A DNA stretch of 64,000 bases, from assembly GCF_039536325.1 (NCBI RefSeq), contig NZ_BAAAYO010000008.1:434001-498000 (forward strand), written 5' to 3'. The notes under the pieces were generated by a model. That model had not been told where the DNA came from, made no database searches, and was given only the letters and a program-made list of their open reading frames with translations. The DNA is from Paenibacillus_AB hodogayensis (GTDB lineage Bacteria > Bacillota > Bacilli > Paenibacillales > NBRC-103111). Position 1 is the stretch's first letter. Each line of letters opens with the position of its first letter. Shown piece after piece: positions 33,252 to 42,291 of the stretch. The position numbers were made by a program, and so were the translations under genes.

Positions 33252-33396
33252 GGTCCGTATAAATGTCAGTATAATCGCCGCCTCCCCGTCCCTTTAGCTT
33301 ACCGCAGTTATCCCGGCCTGTAAACGATTCCCGGAGCCGGATTCGGCTGCATTATCGGCCAATAAGAGCCGGATTGGCGCCGTCCGTCAAACTCGG

Positions 33397-33422
33397 AAAA
33401 GCACAGGCAGCGATGCCTGTGC
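33397..33422 (-). terminator. Terminator after the MHYT hybrid kinase
   Basis: GCACAGGCA-GCGA-TGCCTGTGC (33401-33422) is a perfect 9-base stem followed on the minus strand by TTTT, 76 bases past the kinase stop. Confidence 0.75.
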
Positions 33423-33497
33423 CGAACCCGGACAGCCGGACGAACATCCCGGGCAATTCCTCCGTCTTTATCGCGTCCCGGCACAGCCGCCGGTTTC

Positions 33498-35882
33498 TTA
33501 CCGGCTTTCCGGGCCGCCGCCCGCCTGCCTGTCGCGCTGCTCCGCTGCGGCCGTAAACTTGCGGACGTCTGCGAGCAGCGACTGCTGCGTAAACGTTCCT
33601 TTTTGCAAAACGTCTTTGACATATCCTTTTAAAGTCAACAATTCTTTCGGCGTTACCGTCTTGGCCGTGACCACGATCACCGGAATGTCGCGCCACCGCT
33701 CCTCTTTTCTCAGCTCGGCCATGAACTGGAAGCCGTCCATCTCCGGCATCATCAGATCGAGCAAGATCAGCCCCGGGATATCCGTTTGCAGTCGGTCGAG
33801 TGCTAGCCGCCCGTTGCCGGCCTGCATCACCTTGTAGCCTTCCTTCTCCAGCATTCGCGCCGTCAGCTCGCTGGTCGCGGCATCGTCCTCGATCACGAGA
33901 ACGGTATCGCCCGGACGCCGCGGCACGTACTTGTCCATCATCGCCAGAAGCTTGTCGCGCTGGATCGGCTTGTCAAGAAACGCCGACGCCCCCAGCGAGT
34001 AGCCGAGCTGCCTGTCGTTGGTCATCGACCAGATGACGACGGGAATGTCCGCAAGCTCCGGATCGCGCTTCAACACCGACAAGACGCTCCAGCCGTCCAT
34101 GCTCGGCATGAGGATGTCCAGACAAATAAGCTTCGGACGAAGCTTGCGGGCCAGAGCCAGCCCCTCCTCCCCGCTTCCCGCGAAGGCGAGCGACCAGCCT
34201 TCCTTGGCCAAATACCGCTTCATCAGCTGTTTGTTGGAAGGCTCATCGTCGATCAGCAGCATACTGACCGGGCTGCCGTCCGCTTCCTCGTCCGTCTCCA
34301 TGACGCGTGATTCCGACGAAGCCGCGGGCAGCCAACACGTGAACGCGCTTCCTTGCCCAAGCCCGCTCACCACGTCAATGCGCCCGCCCATGAAGCTGCT
34401 AAAGCTTTGGCTGATCGCGAGCCCCAGGCCGGTGCCGCCGTATTTGCGCGTAGTCGAGGCGTCCGCCTGCGTGAACGGCTGAAACAGCTTCTCCACCTGC
34501 TCCGGGGTCATGCCGATTCCCGTATCCTTCACCTGAAAGCAGTACCCGTTCACATCGTCCCTCGTCTGCCGGAATACACGGAGAGCGACATGGCCTTCCT
34601 TCGTAAACTTGCTCGCGTTGCTGAGCAAATTGAGCAAAATCTGGCGCAGCTTCGTAATATCCGTAACGATGACGCCGCTCTCGCACTGCGTCTCCAGCCG
34701 ATTCCCGTTGCTTTCCACCAGAGGCTGCACCGTCGAGGAAACATCCTGAACGAGCTCGATTAGGTTACACGGCTCCAGGTGAAGCTCCATCTTGCCTGCC
34801 TCGATCTTGGAAATGTCCAGTATATCGTTGATCAAGGCGAGCAGATGCTTGCCGGCTTTACCGATTTTGCCCAGATCGTCCACAAAGACGGGTTCGCCCA
34901 TGTCCTCGGCTTCTTCCATAAGCATCTCGCTGTAGCCGATGATCGCATTCAGCGGCGTCCTCAGTTCGTGACTCATATTGGCGAGAAACTGGCTTTTGAC
35001 CTTGTTCGCCTGGATGGCTTCGTCATGCGCCTTCTCCAGCTGCGCGGTACGTTCCTTCACCATCTCCTCCAGATGCCCGTTCAGCTTCAGCAGTTCCTGG
35101 TTCATAACGTGAATCTCGTTCGTTTTAAGCTGAATTTCCGAATCCTTCTGCGACAACCGCCTGGAAGTGAAAATACCGAGCAGTGACAGCCCGAGCGTAA
35201 GCAAAGTACCCGCCGATATAAAATATGCAAGCCACTTCTGGTCGAGGATCATCCCGTCGGACAGCTCCGACTTGCCGCCAAGCTGAAAATCGGCAGCCAT
35301 CATCCCCGTATAGTGCATGCCCGCGATCGCGGCTCCCATAATGAGGCCGCTGCCCAGCTTCTTCCATACTTCGCCGCCCTCGTCGTCCTTGCGGAAGTAG
35401 AAAGACAGCCACAAGGCGGCTATGGATGCAACCGCCGCGATGGCAATGGAGGCTCCAAAAAGAGCGGGATCGTATGTAATATCGACCTGCATGGCTGCCA
35501 TGCCGACGTAGTGCATGGCCGATATGCCTGCGGCGAGCAGCAGACCGCCCCCTACAAGATGCCGACGGGACAAGCGGCCGCCGCCGACGACCTTCAGGGC
35601 GACGAACGAGGCGGCGATGGCGATGAGTACCGACAACGCCACAAGCCCTACATCGTATGCGATCGGAACCGGAAGCGAGAACGCCAGCATGCCGACAAAA
35701 TGCATGGACCAGATGCCCATGCCCATGGCCGCAGCGCCGAATATAAGCCAGGAAAGCCGGTTTCTTCCGCTGGACGTGCCGATCCGGCCCGCCAAATCCA
35801 GTACCGTATAAGAAGCCGCGACGGCTACGACATACGAGAAAACGATGAGCAGAGAATCATACGAGCCATGAACGTGTTCCAC
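33498..35882 (-). CDS. MHYT-domain hybrid histidine kinase with two receivers
   Basis: A 794-residue sensor. Residues 1-235 are an MHYT domain: seven membrane helices with repeated MHFVGM, MHYVGMAAM and MHYTGMMA motifs, thought to sense oxygen, CO or NO through copper. A coiled coil leads to HisKA (NMSHELRTPLNAII, His near 305) and HATPase (LSNASKFTKEG, GTGLGLAIS). Two receivers follow, with phospho-Asp in LICLDILMPSMDG (near 586) and LILLDLMMPEMDG (near 708). GTG 35882 follows AAGGAG at 7 bases. There is no output domain and no adjacent regulator, so phosphate must pass to a separate protein. Confidence 0.9.
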   Translation of the reverse strand: MEHVHGSYDSLLIVFSYVVAVAASYTVLDLAGRIGTSSGRNRLSWLIFGAAAMGMGIWSMHFVGMLAFSLPVPIAYDVGLVALSVLIAIAASFVALKVVGGGRLSRRHLVGGGLLLAAGISAMHYVGMAAMQVDITYDPALFGASIAIAAVASIAALWLSFYFRKDDEGGEVWKKLGSGLIMGAAIAGMHYTGMMAADFQLGGKSELSDGMILDQKWLAYFISAGTLLTLGLSLLGIFTSRRLSQKDSEIQLKTNEIHVMNQELLKLNGHLEEMVKERTAQLEKAHDEAIQANKVKSQFLANMSHELRTPLNAIIGYSEMLMEEAEDMGEPVFVDDLGKIGKAGKHLLALINDILDISKIEAGKMELHLEPCNLIELVQDVSSTVQPLVESNGNRLETQCESGVIVTDITKLRQILLNLLSNASKFTKEGHVALRVFRQTRDDVNGYCFQVKDTGIGMTPEQVEKLFQPFTQADASTTRKYGGTGLGLAISQSFSSFMGGRIDVVSGLGQGSAFTCWLPAASSESRVMETDEEADGSPVSMLLIDDEPSNKQLMKRYLAKEGWSLAFAGSGEEGLALARKLRPKLICLDILMPSMDGWSVLSVLKRDPELADIPVVIWSMTNDRQLGYSLGASAFLDKPIQRDKLLAMMDKYVPRRPGDTVLVIEDDAATSELTARMLEKEGYKVMQAGNGRLALDRLQTDIPGLILLDLMMPEMDGFQFMAELRKEERWRDIPVIVVTAKTVTPKELLTLKGYVKDVLQKGTFTQQSLLADVRKFTAAAEQRDRQAGGGPESR

Positions 35883-35969
35883 TCCTAAACTCCTTCTTTC
35901 CCGATCCGGTATCGTTCCCTTGAAGCGTTATACCGCTGCGAGAAGGGACTTCTACACATTCTACATCGT

Positions 35970-35990
35970 TTGACAAAATCCCTTTGTCAA
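35970..35990. promoter_or_regulatory. Perfect inverted repeat upstream of the MHYT kinase
   Basis: TTGACAAA-ATCCC-TTTGTCAA has perfect 8-base arms and includes TTGACA-like boxes on both strands; it could be an operator or overlapping promoters. In the rest of the gap 35883-36230 I see only a 45-codon minus-strand fragment (about 36060-36206, ends QLTRLIPHPDSG) without a start or a recognisable family. Confidence 0.4.
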
Positions 35991-36230
35991 GCGCAAAAAA
36001 GCCTATAGTCGCTCGGGACCTCCGCCCTCCTTTGACCGTCATTGATCCGGGAAGATCGGCTATCCAGAATCGGGGTGCGGAATCAGACGGGTCAGCTGTT
36101 TGCCGCAATCCTGCACAATCCCGTCGTTGCGTCTCGTCCGTAGCCCGGCCTGCTCGGCCAGCTTCTTTACGGACGGCAAAGACGCCTCCAATTCCCGCTC
36201 GCCGAACGGTTATGGAAGCGTCTATGTTTG

Positions 36231-36827
36231 CTACTGCGAAAGCTCTTGCTCGACATGAGCGAGCGCGCTGATCATAGGGCTGATATAATCTTCCTCCGGA
36301 TGCTCCGTACAATAGACGTGCGCCCCCAGAATCGCGCCGATAATCGCTCCCGCGTAGGACAGAACAGCCAGGTCGCGGCTATCCTTGCCTTGTCTCTCCG
36401 CAATGAGACCGGCAATCAAGCCGATAGTTTTGGACATTTCGCTCATATAGGCCGCGCTCAGCTCCGGGATGGTCATAATCAGCTCCATCCGCTCCCGGGT
36501 TTCCTGCTGCAAGTCGTCCGGGACGAGAGCCACGCCCTCCTGCATCGCTTGCCGGAAAGCCTGAATCGGGCTCACATGGGCCGGTTGTTTGCGGAACAGC
36601 TCGATCAGCATCGGATCGAATTCGTCCTCCAGCACGAGCGCCTCCTTCGTCGGGAAGTAACGGAACAAGGTGCTCGGCGATACCTCCGATGCTTCGGCAA
36701 TCTGCTCGATCGTCGTCTCCGCGTAGCCTTGCTCGCGAAATAGCCGGACCGCCTGCCGCTGAACGGTGTTTCGCGTCTTGATTTTTTTCCGCTCGCGCAG
36801 TCCGATTTGGCGCTGCTCGTCTGCCAT
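36231..36827 (-). CDS. TetR-family regulator of the MFS efflux operon
   Basis: A 198-residue repressor: N-terminal helix RERKKIKTRNTVQRQAVRLF, HTH TTIEQIAEASEVSPSTLFRY, and a C-terminal ligand domain with YCTEHPEED near the end, as in regulators of actinorhodin-type or multidrug pumps. ATG 36827 follows GGGAGGTGA; the longer frame is not needed. It lies 68 bases downstream of the MFS gene on the same strand, so pump and repressor are probably one operon. An operator overlaps the -35 box of the MFS promoter. Confidence 0.9.
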   Translation of the reverse strand: MADEQRQIGLRERKKIKTRNTVQRQAVRLFREQGYAETTIEQIAEASEVSPSTLFRYFPTKEALVLEDEFDPMLIELFRKQPAHVSPIQAFRQAMQEGVALVPDDLQQETRERMELIMTIPELSAAYMSEMSKTIGLIAGLIAERQGKDSRDLAVLSYAGAIIGAILGAHVYCTEHPEEDYISPMISALAHVEQELSQ

Positions 36828-36895
36828 GGCGCTCACCTCCCGGTCGCTGGTCTTTGTCCTATCCAGTGTACCGTTTTTGCAAGCGTCAGGCAACG

Positions 36896-38419
36896 TCACA
36901 GCCCGATCTCATTAGCCGCTTCCTTCGTTGACGAAGCGGTGGCCTCGCGGGGCAAAAACCGCAAAGCCAGAACGATACCGAGCAAGGCGATCCCGCCGCA
37001 CATCCAGAGCAGAACATCCATGCCGGATACGAATGCATGGCGCACCGTTTCAAGCAGCGGCTCCGATACAAGCTGCCGGGCGACCGCATAGCCGGCGGCC
37101 GCGCTTTGGCGGACCGTCTCCGCGGCCGAATCCGGCAAGCCGTCCAGGTCGAGACGGAGCCGGTAAACCGTATGAAGCGCCGATCCGAGCAGCGCGACGC
37201 CGAACGAGCCTCCAACCTGCCGCAGCGCCATGATTAAAGCGGAACCGACGGAGCTTCGTTCGGCGGAAAGCTCGCCAAGCGCGGCATCCATGGAGGTAGG
37301 CAGCGCCATGCCGAGTCCCAGGCCCGCTATCGTAATCCACAGCGCCGCGAAGCCGTAGCCGCTGTCCGTCCCGGTCGTCGCCCCCACAGCCAAACCGGCA
37401 GTAAGGAAAGCAAAGCCGATTCCCGTAATTCGGCCGGAGCTCAGACGGGCCATCATGCTTTGCGCCGTCCTCGCTCCGACGAGCACGCCCCCGATCAGCG
37501 GGAGCAGCCGCAAGCCCGTTCCAAGCGCATCGGCTCCTTGCACCGCCTGAAAATATTGCGGAATCGTAAACATCAGACCGAACATGGCAAACGTAACGAG
37601 CGTGGCGAGCACAGCTCCCCAGGTAAAGCGGGCCGAGCGAAACAGCGACAGGTCGATCAGCGGATGGGCGGTCCGCCGCTGCCAGACGACGAAAGCGGCG
37701 AGCAGCAGCAGTCCGGCGGCAACGGCGCCCCACGCGGTTCCATCCGACAATCCCCGCTCGCCAAGCCGGATAACGCCGTAAGTGAAGCTGGCCAGTCCGA
37801 GACTGGAAGTCGTCATCCCCGGCATGTCGAGACGCCGCCGCACGTCGCTTCGCGACTCTGGGAGCAGAAAGCCGACAGCAACCAGCGCTATAGCCACAAG
37901 GGGAAGATTAATCAAAAACACCGAGCCCCAAGCGTAATGCTTCAACAGCCAGCCGCCGAGGATCGGCCCGAGCGGGATGCCCAGCATGTTCGCCATCGAC
38001 CACAGCATCATCGCCTTCGTTCGCTCCGCTCCTTGAAACAGAACCGGGAGAATCGACATGGACAACGGCATAATAAAAGCCGCGCCCAGCCCGAGAAAGC
38101 AGCGCATCGCGATCAACATCGACGGGGTATCGGCGAAGGCGCAGCCGGCGGATGCCGCTCCGAACAGCACCAGCGCGGCCAACAGCCATTTTTTGCGGCC
38201 GTAGTTGTCGCCGAGCATGCCGGCCGGCAGCAGCACGGCGGCGAGAACGAGATTGTACGCATCGACGATCCATTGCAGCGAGCTTGTCGAAGCGTTCAGC
38301 TCCGAAGCCAATGTCGGCAGCGCGACATTCAGGATTGTCATATCCAACGAAACGGCCAGCAGACCGAAGGTTAGTGCACCCAGCACCCACCATTTGCGCG
38401 CATGACTTGTGCGCATCAT
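36896..38419 (-). CDS. MFS drug:H+ antiporter, DHA2 (EmrB/QacA) family
   Basis: A 507-residue transporter with about 14 hydrophobic segments. DHA2 signatures are visible: LDMTILNVALPTLASELNAS with the acidic residue in helix 1, GDNYGRKKWLLA (motif A) and LGIPLGPILGGWLL (motif C of exporters). These pumps export drugs, dyes or antibiotics using the proton gradient. Start at 38419 follows GGTGGAGG. It is expressed from a near-consensus promoter at 38463-38491 that overlaps a TetR-type palindrome, and is followed by its likely repressor gene. Confidence 0.92.
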   Translation of the reverse strand: MMRTSHARKWWVLGALTFGLLAVSLDMTILNVALPTLASELNASTSSLQWIVDAYNLVLAAVLLPAGMLGDNYGRKKWLLAALVLFGAASAGCAFADTPSMLIAMRCFLGLGAAFIMPLSMSILPVLFQGAERTKAMMLWSMANMLGIPLGPILGGWLLKHYAWGSVFLINLPLVAIALVAVGFLLPESRSDVRRRLDMPGMTTSSLGLASFTYGVIRLGERGLSDGTAWGAVAAGLLLLAAFVVWQRRTAHPLIDLSLFRSARFTWGAVLATLVTFAMFGLMFTIPQYFQAVQGADALGTGLRLLPLIGGVLVGARTAQSMMARLSSGRITGIGFAFLTAGLAVGATTGTDSGYGFAALWITIAGLGLGMALPTSMDAALGELSAERSSVGSALIMALRQVGGSFGVALLGSALHTVYRLRLDLDGLPDSAAETVRQSAAAGYAVARQLVSEPLLETVRHAFVSGMDVLLWMCGGIALLGIVLALRFLPREATASSTKEAANEIGL

Positions 38420-38462
38420 TCATCCTCCACCTTTCGCGGCCTTTAAAGACCGATATAGTGGA

Positions 38463-38492
38463 AGTATATTTAATTTGATAGTTACTGTCAAA
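38463..38492 (-). promoter_or_regulatory. SigA promoter and overlapping TetR operator of the MFS operon
   Basis: On the minus strand a perfect TTGACA (38486-38491), a 17-base spacer and TATACT (38463-38468). The inverted repeat TTTGATAGT-T-ACTGTCAAA (38474-38492, one mismatch) covers the -35 box and most of the spacer, so repressor binding would exclude polymerase. Confidence 0.8.
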
Positions 38493-38522
38493 TAATATTT
38501 TATGTCATTTTTTAAAGGGACT

Positions 38523-38550
38523 AAAAAAACTCCGCTCGTGAGCGGAGTTT
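38523..38550 (-). terminator. Terminator after the beta-helix protein gene
   Basis: AAACTCCGCTC-GT-GAGCGGAGTTT is a perfect hairpin; on the minus strand seven Ts follow. It lies about 180 bases past the stop at 38731; the bases between show no gene. Confidence 0.8.
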
Positions 38551-38730
38551 ACCGTCTGTCCTCCCTGTATGTTACCTGCGCAACGCCGACCTCCCCGGCA
38601 ACCCGTTTGCCGAAAAAAACGTCTCCCCACAGCCGATTAGACCGGCCAACGCTTTGACGTCGGTATGGGCGAACTTTCAGTTTTTTTCCCGGGGAGCCCA
38701 CGACCGTCTTTCCCGTTTCATTCCATACTG

Positions 38731-40680
38731 CTACATCGACTGATTGTTGCGCACGACTTTGCTTGCGATCGCAGACACATCGCTGTAGGCGGTCCCGGTA
38801 ATATCGACTCCGTCATTGTCGACCAGCATCAATTTGGCCGTATTGGCCGTATTCACCGCTACCACCTGCGCACACGAGGATGCATAAGTACGGGATACGC
38901 GGACCCCGGTTACGGCTCCATACTGCCCGACCCGTACCGCCGCCTTGCAATCGTGCGCCTCGGTGCCGTCGCATACGAGATTTGTCCCTTTCGCGGCCTC
39001 GACGACAAAGTCGAAGCCTTCGCCGATGTTGCCGTTCGCCGACATCCGGTCCCCCATGACGACTGCGGCGACCGCCCCGCGAAAGCCGTCCTTCCGGTCG
39101 CATACGAATTTGTTGAAGCTGACCGAGCCGCGCGCGCAGTTGGCCGACGTTCGCCGGATGACCTGCAGCGGATTGCCCCAATGGTCTTTGCCGTTCGCGT
39201 AATAAAATTTATTGCGGTCCACGTCGATATGGCGCGTCCCGCTTTCCCCCGTAATGTAAATCGCGTTGTTGACCAGATTGTAATGCTCGTTGTCGCGGTA
39301 CGAGACGTCGGAGCTGTCCAGCGCGCGGAACACATAGCCGAATACGCCGTCGATCTGATTGCCGAAGATGCTGATCTTGTTCGGGCCGAGCTTATAGTCC
39401 GGCACTTTGCCCGCCGATTCCGGATTTTTGTAATGGACGACGCTGAACAGCGACTCTCCGCTGGAATACGGGTTGTCCACGTTATGGATCAGATTGCCCG
39501 TGGCGATTAGCGCTTCCTCTCTTCTTCCCGGATCGACTGACGTTCCGTTCGCGGGCACGTCGCGGTAAATACATTTGATATCGAGAATGTTCCAATGATG
39601 GTTGCGGATGACGTTATGGCTGAAGACTGTACGGGAGCCGTCGGTAAACAAATCGACGCAATCCCGGTATACATCCTCGAACAGATTGTTCGTAATGATA
39701 TTGTCGTGGCGGCCGGAGGCGTTCGGGTTGGCCAGATCGTTCGTATCGCTGGACAGCTTGATCGCATCGCCCCACGGAATGACGGCAGCACCCGTCCGGG
39801 CGGCAGTCAGCACTGCCCGAGTGTTGCCTCCCGTAAAATAGCAGCCGCTAATATGCGTCCCCCGGCCGGTCGTAGCGAGAATCATATAGCTGGCGTCCCG
39901 CAGCTTGGAATGGCTGACGGACGCATGCGAGCCGGTAATCTCCAGACAGCATTCCTGGTGGCCGTTGCCTTTGAACTCGGCATGCACGATCTGCACATGG
40001 TCCGCTTCGACCAGCATGGACCTGCGGTTATCCGTGCGCAGCGAATCGTCCAGAACCGGCGAATGAACGACGCATCCCGGACTCGCGATCCGGATGCAGC
40101 CGGCCATCCCGCGGAATACCGCCTTGCGCCCGTTCAGCGCATGCGCGGTGTCGAGCGTCACATCGCCTTCGTATACGTACGTCATGTGCGGCGTTGCGCT
40201 CATCGTGTAGCCGGTTACCCGGAAGGCCGCCGTCATCCTCGCCGCATTGGCCGCAGCCGCGGACACGTCGTCACGGACGACTCCGAAATGCTCCAGCACC
40301 AGCTCGGTGCCGAGACGCTTCCAATACCATTCCGGCTTACCGGAACGGAACACCGAGCCGCCGTCGTCCGTGAACGTTCCTTGCTCCGCCGTCAGCAAGC
40401 CGTCGCCGATACCGGGCGTATCGGCATAATAGCCGGTCAAATAGAGCAGCTGTCCTTCGCACGCAGGCTCCGTCAATCGCAGCTCGTCCACGCTTGCCGC
40501 GCAAGCGATAGACGCTTCTCCGCATTCCGGCCCGCCCGTTCCTCCCGGTCCGTATACGTGTTGCAGTACCGTTTCGCCGTTCGCGGCTGCCGTGCCCAGA
40601 CTCATCATTACACCGGCCATGCCGAGCGCCGCCAACAGTTGACGCCGGCTTACCGCCAGCTTGTTTGCCTGATCGTCCAT
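38731..40680 (-). CDS. Tat-exported right-handed beta-helix protein (pectate-lyase-like fold)
   Basis: A 649-residue protein. The N-terminus has a twin-arginine signal (VSRRQLLAALGMAGVMMSLG), so it is probably exported folded. From about residue 130 it shows the beta-helix pattern of short repeats with buried Asn and hydrophobic ladders (HDNIITNNLFEDVYRDCVDL, SHNVIRNHHWNILDIK, NKISIFGNQIDGVFGY). Such proteins are polysaccharide lyases, hydrolases or phage-tail-like depolymerases; no catalytic motif is certain. ATG 40680 follows AAGGAG. It is the last gene of a cluster with two solute-binding lipoproteins, so a role in polysaccharide use is likely. Confidence 0.8.
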   Translation of the reverse strand: MDDQANKLAVSRRQLLAALGMAGVMMSLGTAAANGETVLQHVYGPGGTGGPECGEASIACAASVDELRLTEPACEGQLLYLTGYYADTPGIGDGLLTAEQGTFTDDGGSVFRSGKPEWYWKRLGTELVLEHFGVVRDDVSAAAANAARMTAAFRVTGYTMSATPHMTYVYEGDVTLDTAHALNGRKAVFRGMAGCIRIASPGCVVHSPVLDDSLRTDNRRSMLVEADHVQIVHAEFKGNGHQECCLEITGSHASVSHSKLRDASYMILATTGRGTHISGCYFTGGNTRAVLTAARTGAAVIPWGDAIKLSSDTNDLANPNASGRHDNIITNNLFEDVYRDCVDLFTDGSRTVFSHNVIRNHHWNILDIKCIYRDVPANGTSVDPGRREEALIATGNLIHNVDNPYSSGESLFSVVHYKNPESAGKVPDYKLGPNKISIFGNQIDGVFGYVFRALDSSDVSYRDNEHYNLVNNAIYITGESGTRHIDVDRNKFYYANGKDHWGNPLQVIRRTSANCARGSVSFNKFVCDRKDGFRGAVAAVVMGDRMSANGNIGEGFDFVVEAAKGTNLVCDGTEAHDCKAAVRVGQYGAVTGVRVSRTYASSCAQVVAVNTANTAKLMLVDNDGVDITGTAYSDVSAIASKVVRNNQSM

Positions 40681-40754
40681 TTCCCATTTCTCCTTCCTAT
40701 AGGGCGGAATCCGCGATCCGAGCCGCGCGATTCCGCCCGACGCCCGAGCGAGCG

Positions 40755-42116
40755 CTACTGGTTTTTGCGCTTCTCGATTTCCTTGTTAATTGCTTCCTCC
40801 GCCTCTTTCAGTGCCGTATTGATGTCTTTGCCTCCTACGGCCGCTTCCCGGAATTTGTCGCGGATGATCGGGAAAGCCGCCGCATCGTACTTCGTAACCG
40901 CCTGCGGGGTCGCCGCCAGCTTGTTGAAAGTGAACGCCCCGGCGTTTCTCCCTTGCAGCACCTCGACGTCTTTACCGAATTGCTGGCGGATGTCGGCATT
41001 GTTCAGCGCAGATGGCCGTCCTTGTCTGACATTGTCCTTCTGCCCTTCCTCCGACAGCAGATGGGCGACGGCCAGGAACGCCTGATCCGGGTGCTTGCTC
41101 GTCTTGGAGACGCCGAGCAGCGGGGCGAACAGCTGAATCGTCGTTTTGGGCGCTTCGGGAAAAGACGGCAGCGCCACGACGTCCCAATTGAGACCGTTCT
41201 TTGTCGCGTCCGGCAAGCTGCCGAACATCGACGTGCCGGCGAACATGGCCAGCGTCTTGCTTTTCAGGAAAGCGTCGCCGCCTTTGCCCCACTCATTGCC
41301 GGGAATTTCGTAAAACCGCTTCAGCGTAGTGAAGATCGTCTTCCACGTCTCGGTGTTTACCGCCGCCTTCATCGTCTGGGCATTGACCATCGGGGCGGAC
41401 AACTGGTTGTAGGGAAGCAAAATATTCGGCGCAAAATCAAACCCGATATACTGCACGCTCCCGTCCATCCGGGTTACCCGGCGAGCCAGATCCAGCGTCT
41501 CGTCCCAAGTCATGCCGTCCTTCGGATACGGTACGCCGAACTTGTCGAAGATGTCCCGGTTGTAATGCAAGGTGGCAATATTGACCGACGAGGGCAGCAT
41601 CCAAAACTGGCCCGCCGGAAAGTTCGCTTGCACCGAGCCGAGGACGACCGGATCGAATCGATTTAAATCGAAGCCGTACTTCTTGATATACGGCATCAGG
41701 TCCGCCAGGATGCCCAGCTCCGCGTAGACGGGAATATCGCCGCTGCTGTCGCCGAATACAATGTCCGGCACGCTTCCCGAAGCGATCAGATCCTCCATCA
41801 TCGAGCCTTTTCCTTTTTTGACCATCTCGATCTTCATATGCGGGTACTTCTTCTGCAATGGAGCGACGATCGCGTTCTGGAACAGCGGGTCTCCCATGCT
41901 GCTGTTGAATACCGTCAACGTGACCGGCTCGGTGCTGATTGCCGGCGGCTGAGGAGCAGCCGCTTCTCCGGCTGCAGCCGGTTCCTTCTCCTTCTGGGCG
42001 CACCCTGCCGCTAGCAGCGCGGTTGCGCATAGCATGCCGAACGCTTTGACGGGATACCGCTTCCTCCTTGCCGTTGCCGTTTTCCTCTCCCCTGCTGCTT
42101 TCCCTTTCCCGTTCAT
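40755..42116 (-). CDS. ABC transporter solute-binding lipoprotein (carbohydrate type 1)
   Basis: A 453-residue lipoprotein: basic N-terminus, hydrophobic core and lipobox LAAGC (Cys 39). The mature protein is a family 1 extracellular solute-binding protein, with PVTLTVFNSSMGDPLFQNAI at the first strand, SGSVPDIVFGDSSGD, LPYNQLSAPM and KSKTLAMFAGTSMFGSLP. It would deliver an oligosaccharide to a membrane permease, but no permease genes lie beside it. ATG 42116 follows AAGGAGGT. A terminator separates it from the AraC gene upstream, while the beta-helix gene follows 74 bases downstream. Confidence 0.88.
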   Translation of the reverse strand: MNGKGKAAGERKTATARRKRYPVKAFGMLCATALLAAGCAQKEKEPAAAGEAAAPQPPAISTEPVTLTVFNSSMGDPLFQNAIVAPLQKKYPHMKIEMVKKGKGSMMEDLIASGSVPDIVFGDSSGDIPVYAELGILADLMPYIKKYGFDLNRFDPVVLGSVQANFPAGQFWMLPSSVNIATLHYNRDIFDKFGVPYPKDGMTWDETLDLARRVTRMDGSVQYIGFDFAPNILLPYNQLSAPMVNAQTMKAAVNTETWKTIFTTLKRFYEIPGNEWGKGGDAFLKSKTLAMFAGTSMFGSLPDATKNGLNWDVVALPSFPEAPKTTIQLFAPLLGVSKTSKHPDQAFLAVAHLLSEEGQKDNVRQGRPSALNNADIRQQFGKDVEVLQGRNAGAFTFNKLAATPQAVTKYDAAAFPIIRDKFREAAVGGKDINTALKEAEEAINKEIEKRKNQ

Positions 42117-42247
42117 TGTCTGACCTCCTTGTGTCGTTGGCGGAGCGAATGACTCCCCCGGATCGCTTGCCCGTTTCGAACGTATCACGGCTGCGCCGGC
42201 GGGCGAAAGATTCACTTTTTGCTCCGGCGCACCGTTTTTGCGCGGCA

Positions 42248-42281
42248 CAAAAAAAGCCTTTCCCGCAAAGGAAAAGGCTTG
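42248..42281 (-). terminator. Terminator after the membrane AraC gene
   Basis: On the minus strand AAGCCTTTTCC pairs with GGAAAGGCTT, followed by seven Ts, 11 bases past the AraC stop. Confidence 0.8.
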
Positions 42282-42291
42282 CAATCGCAAT

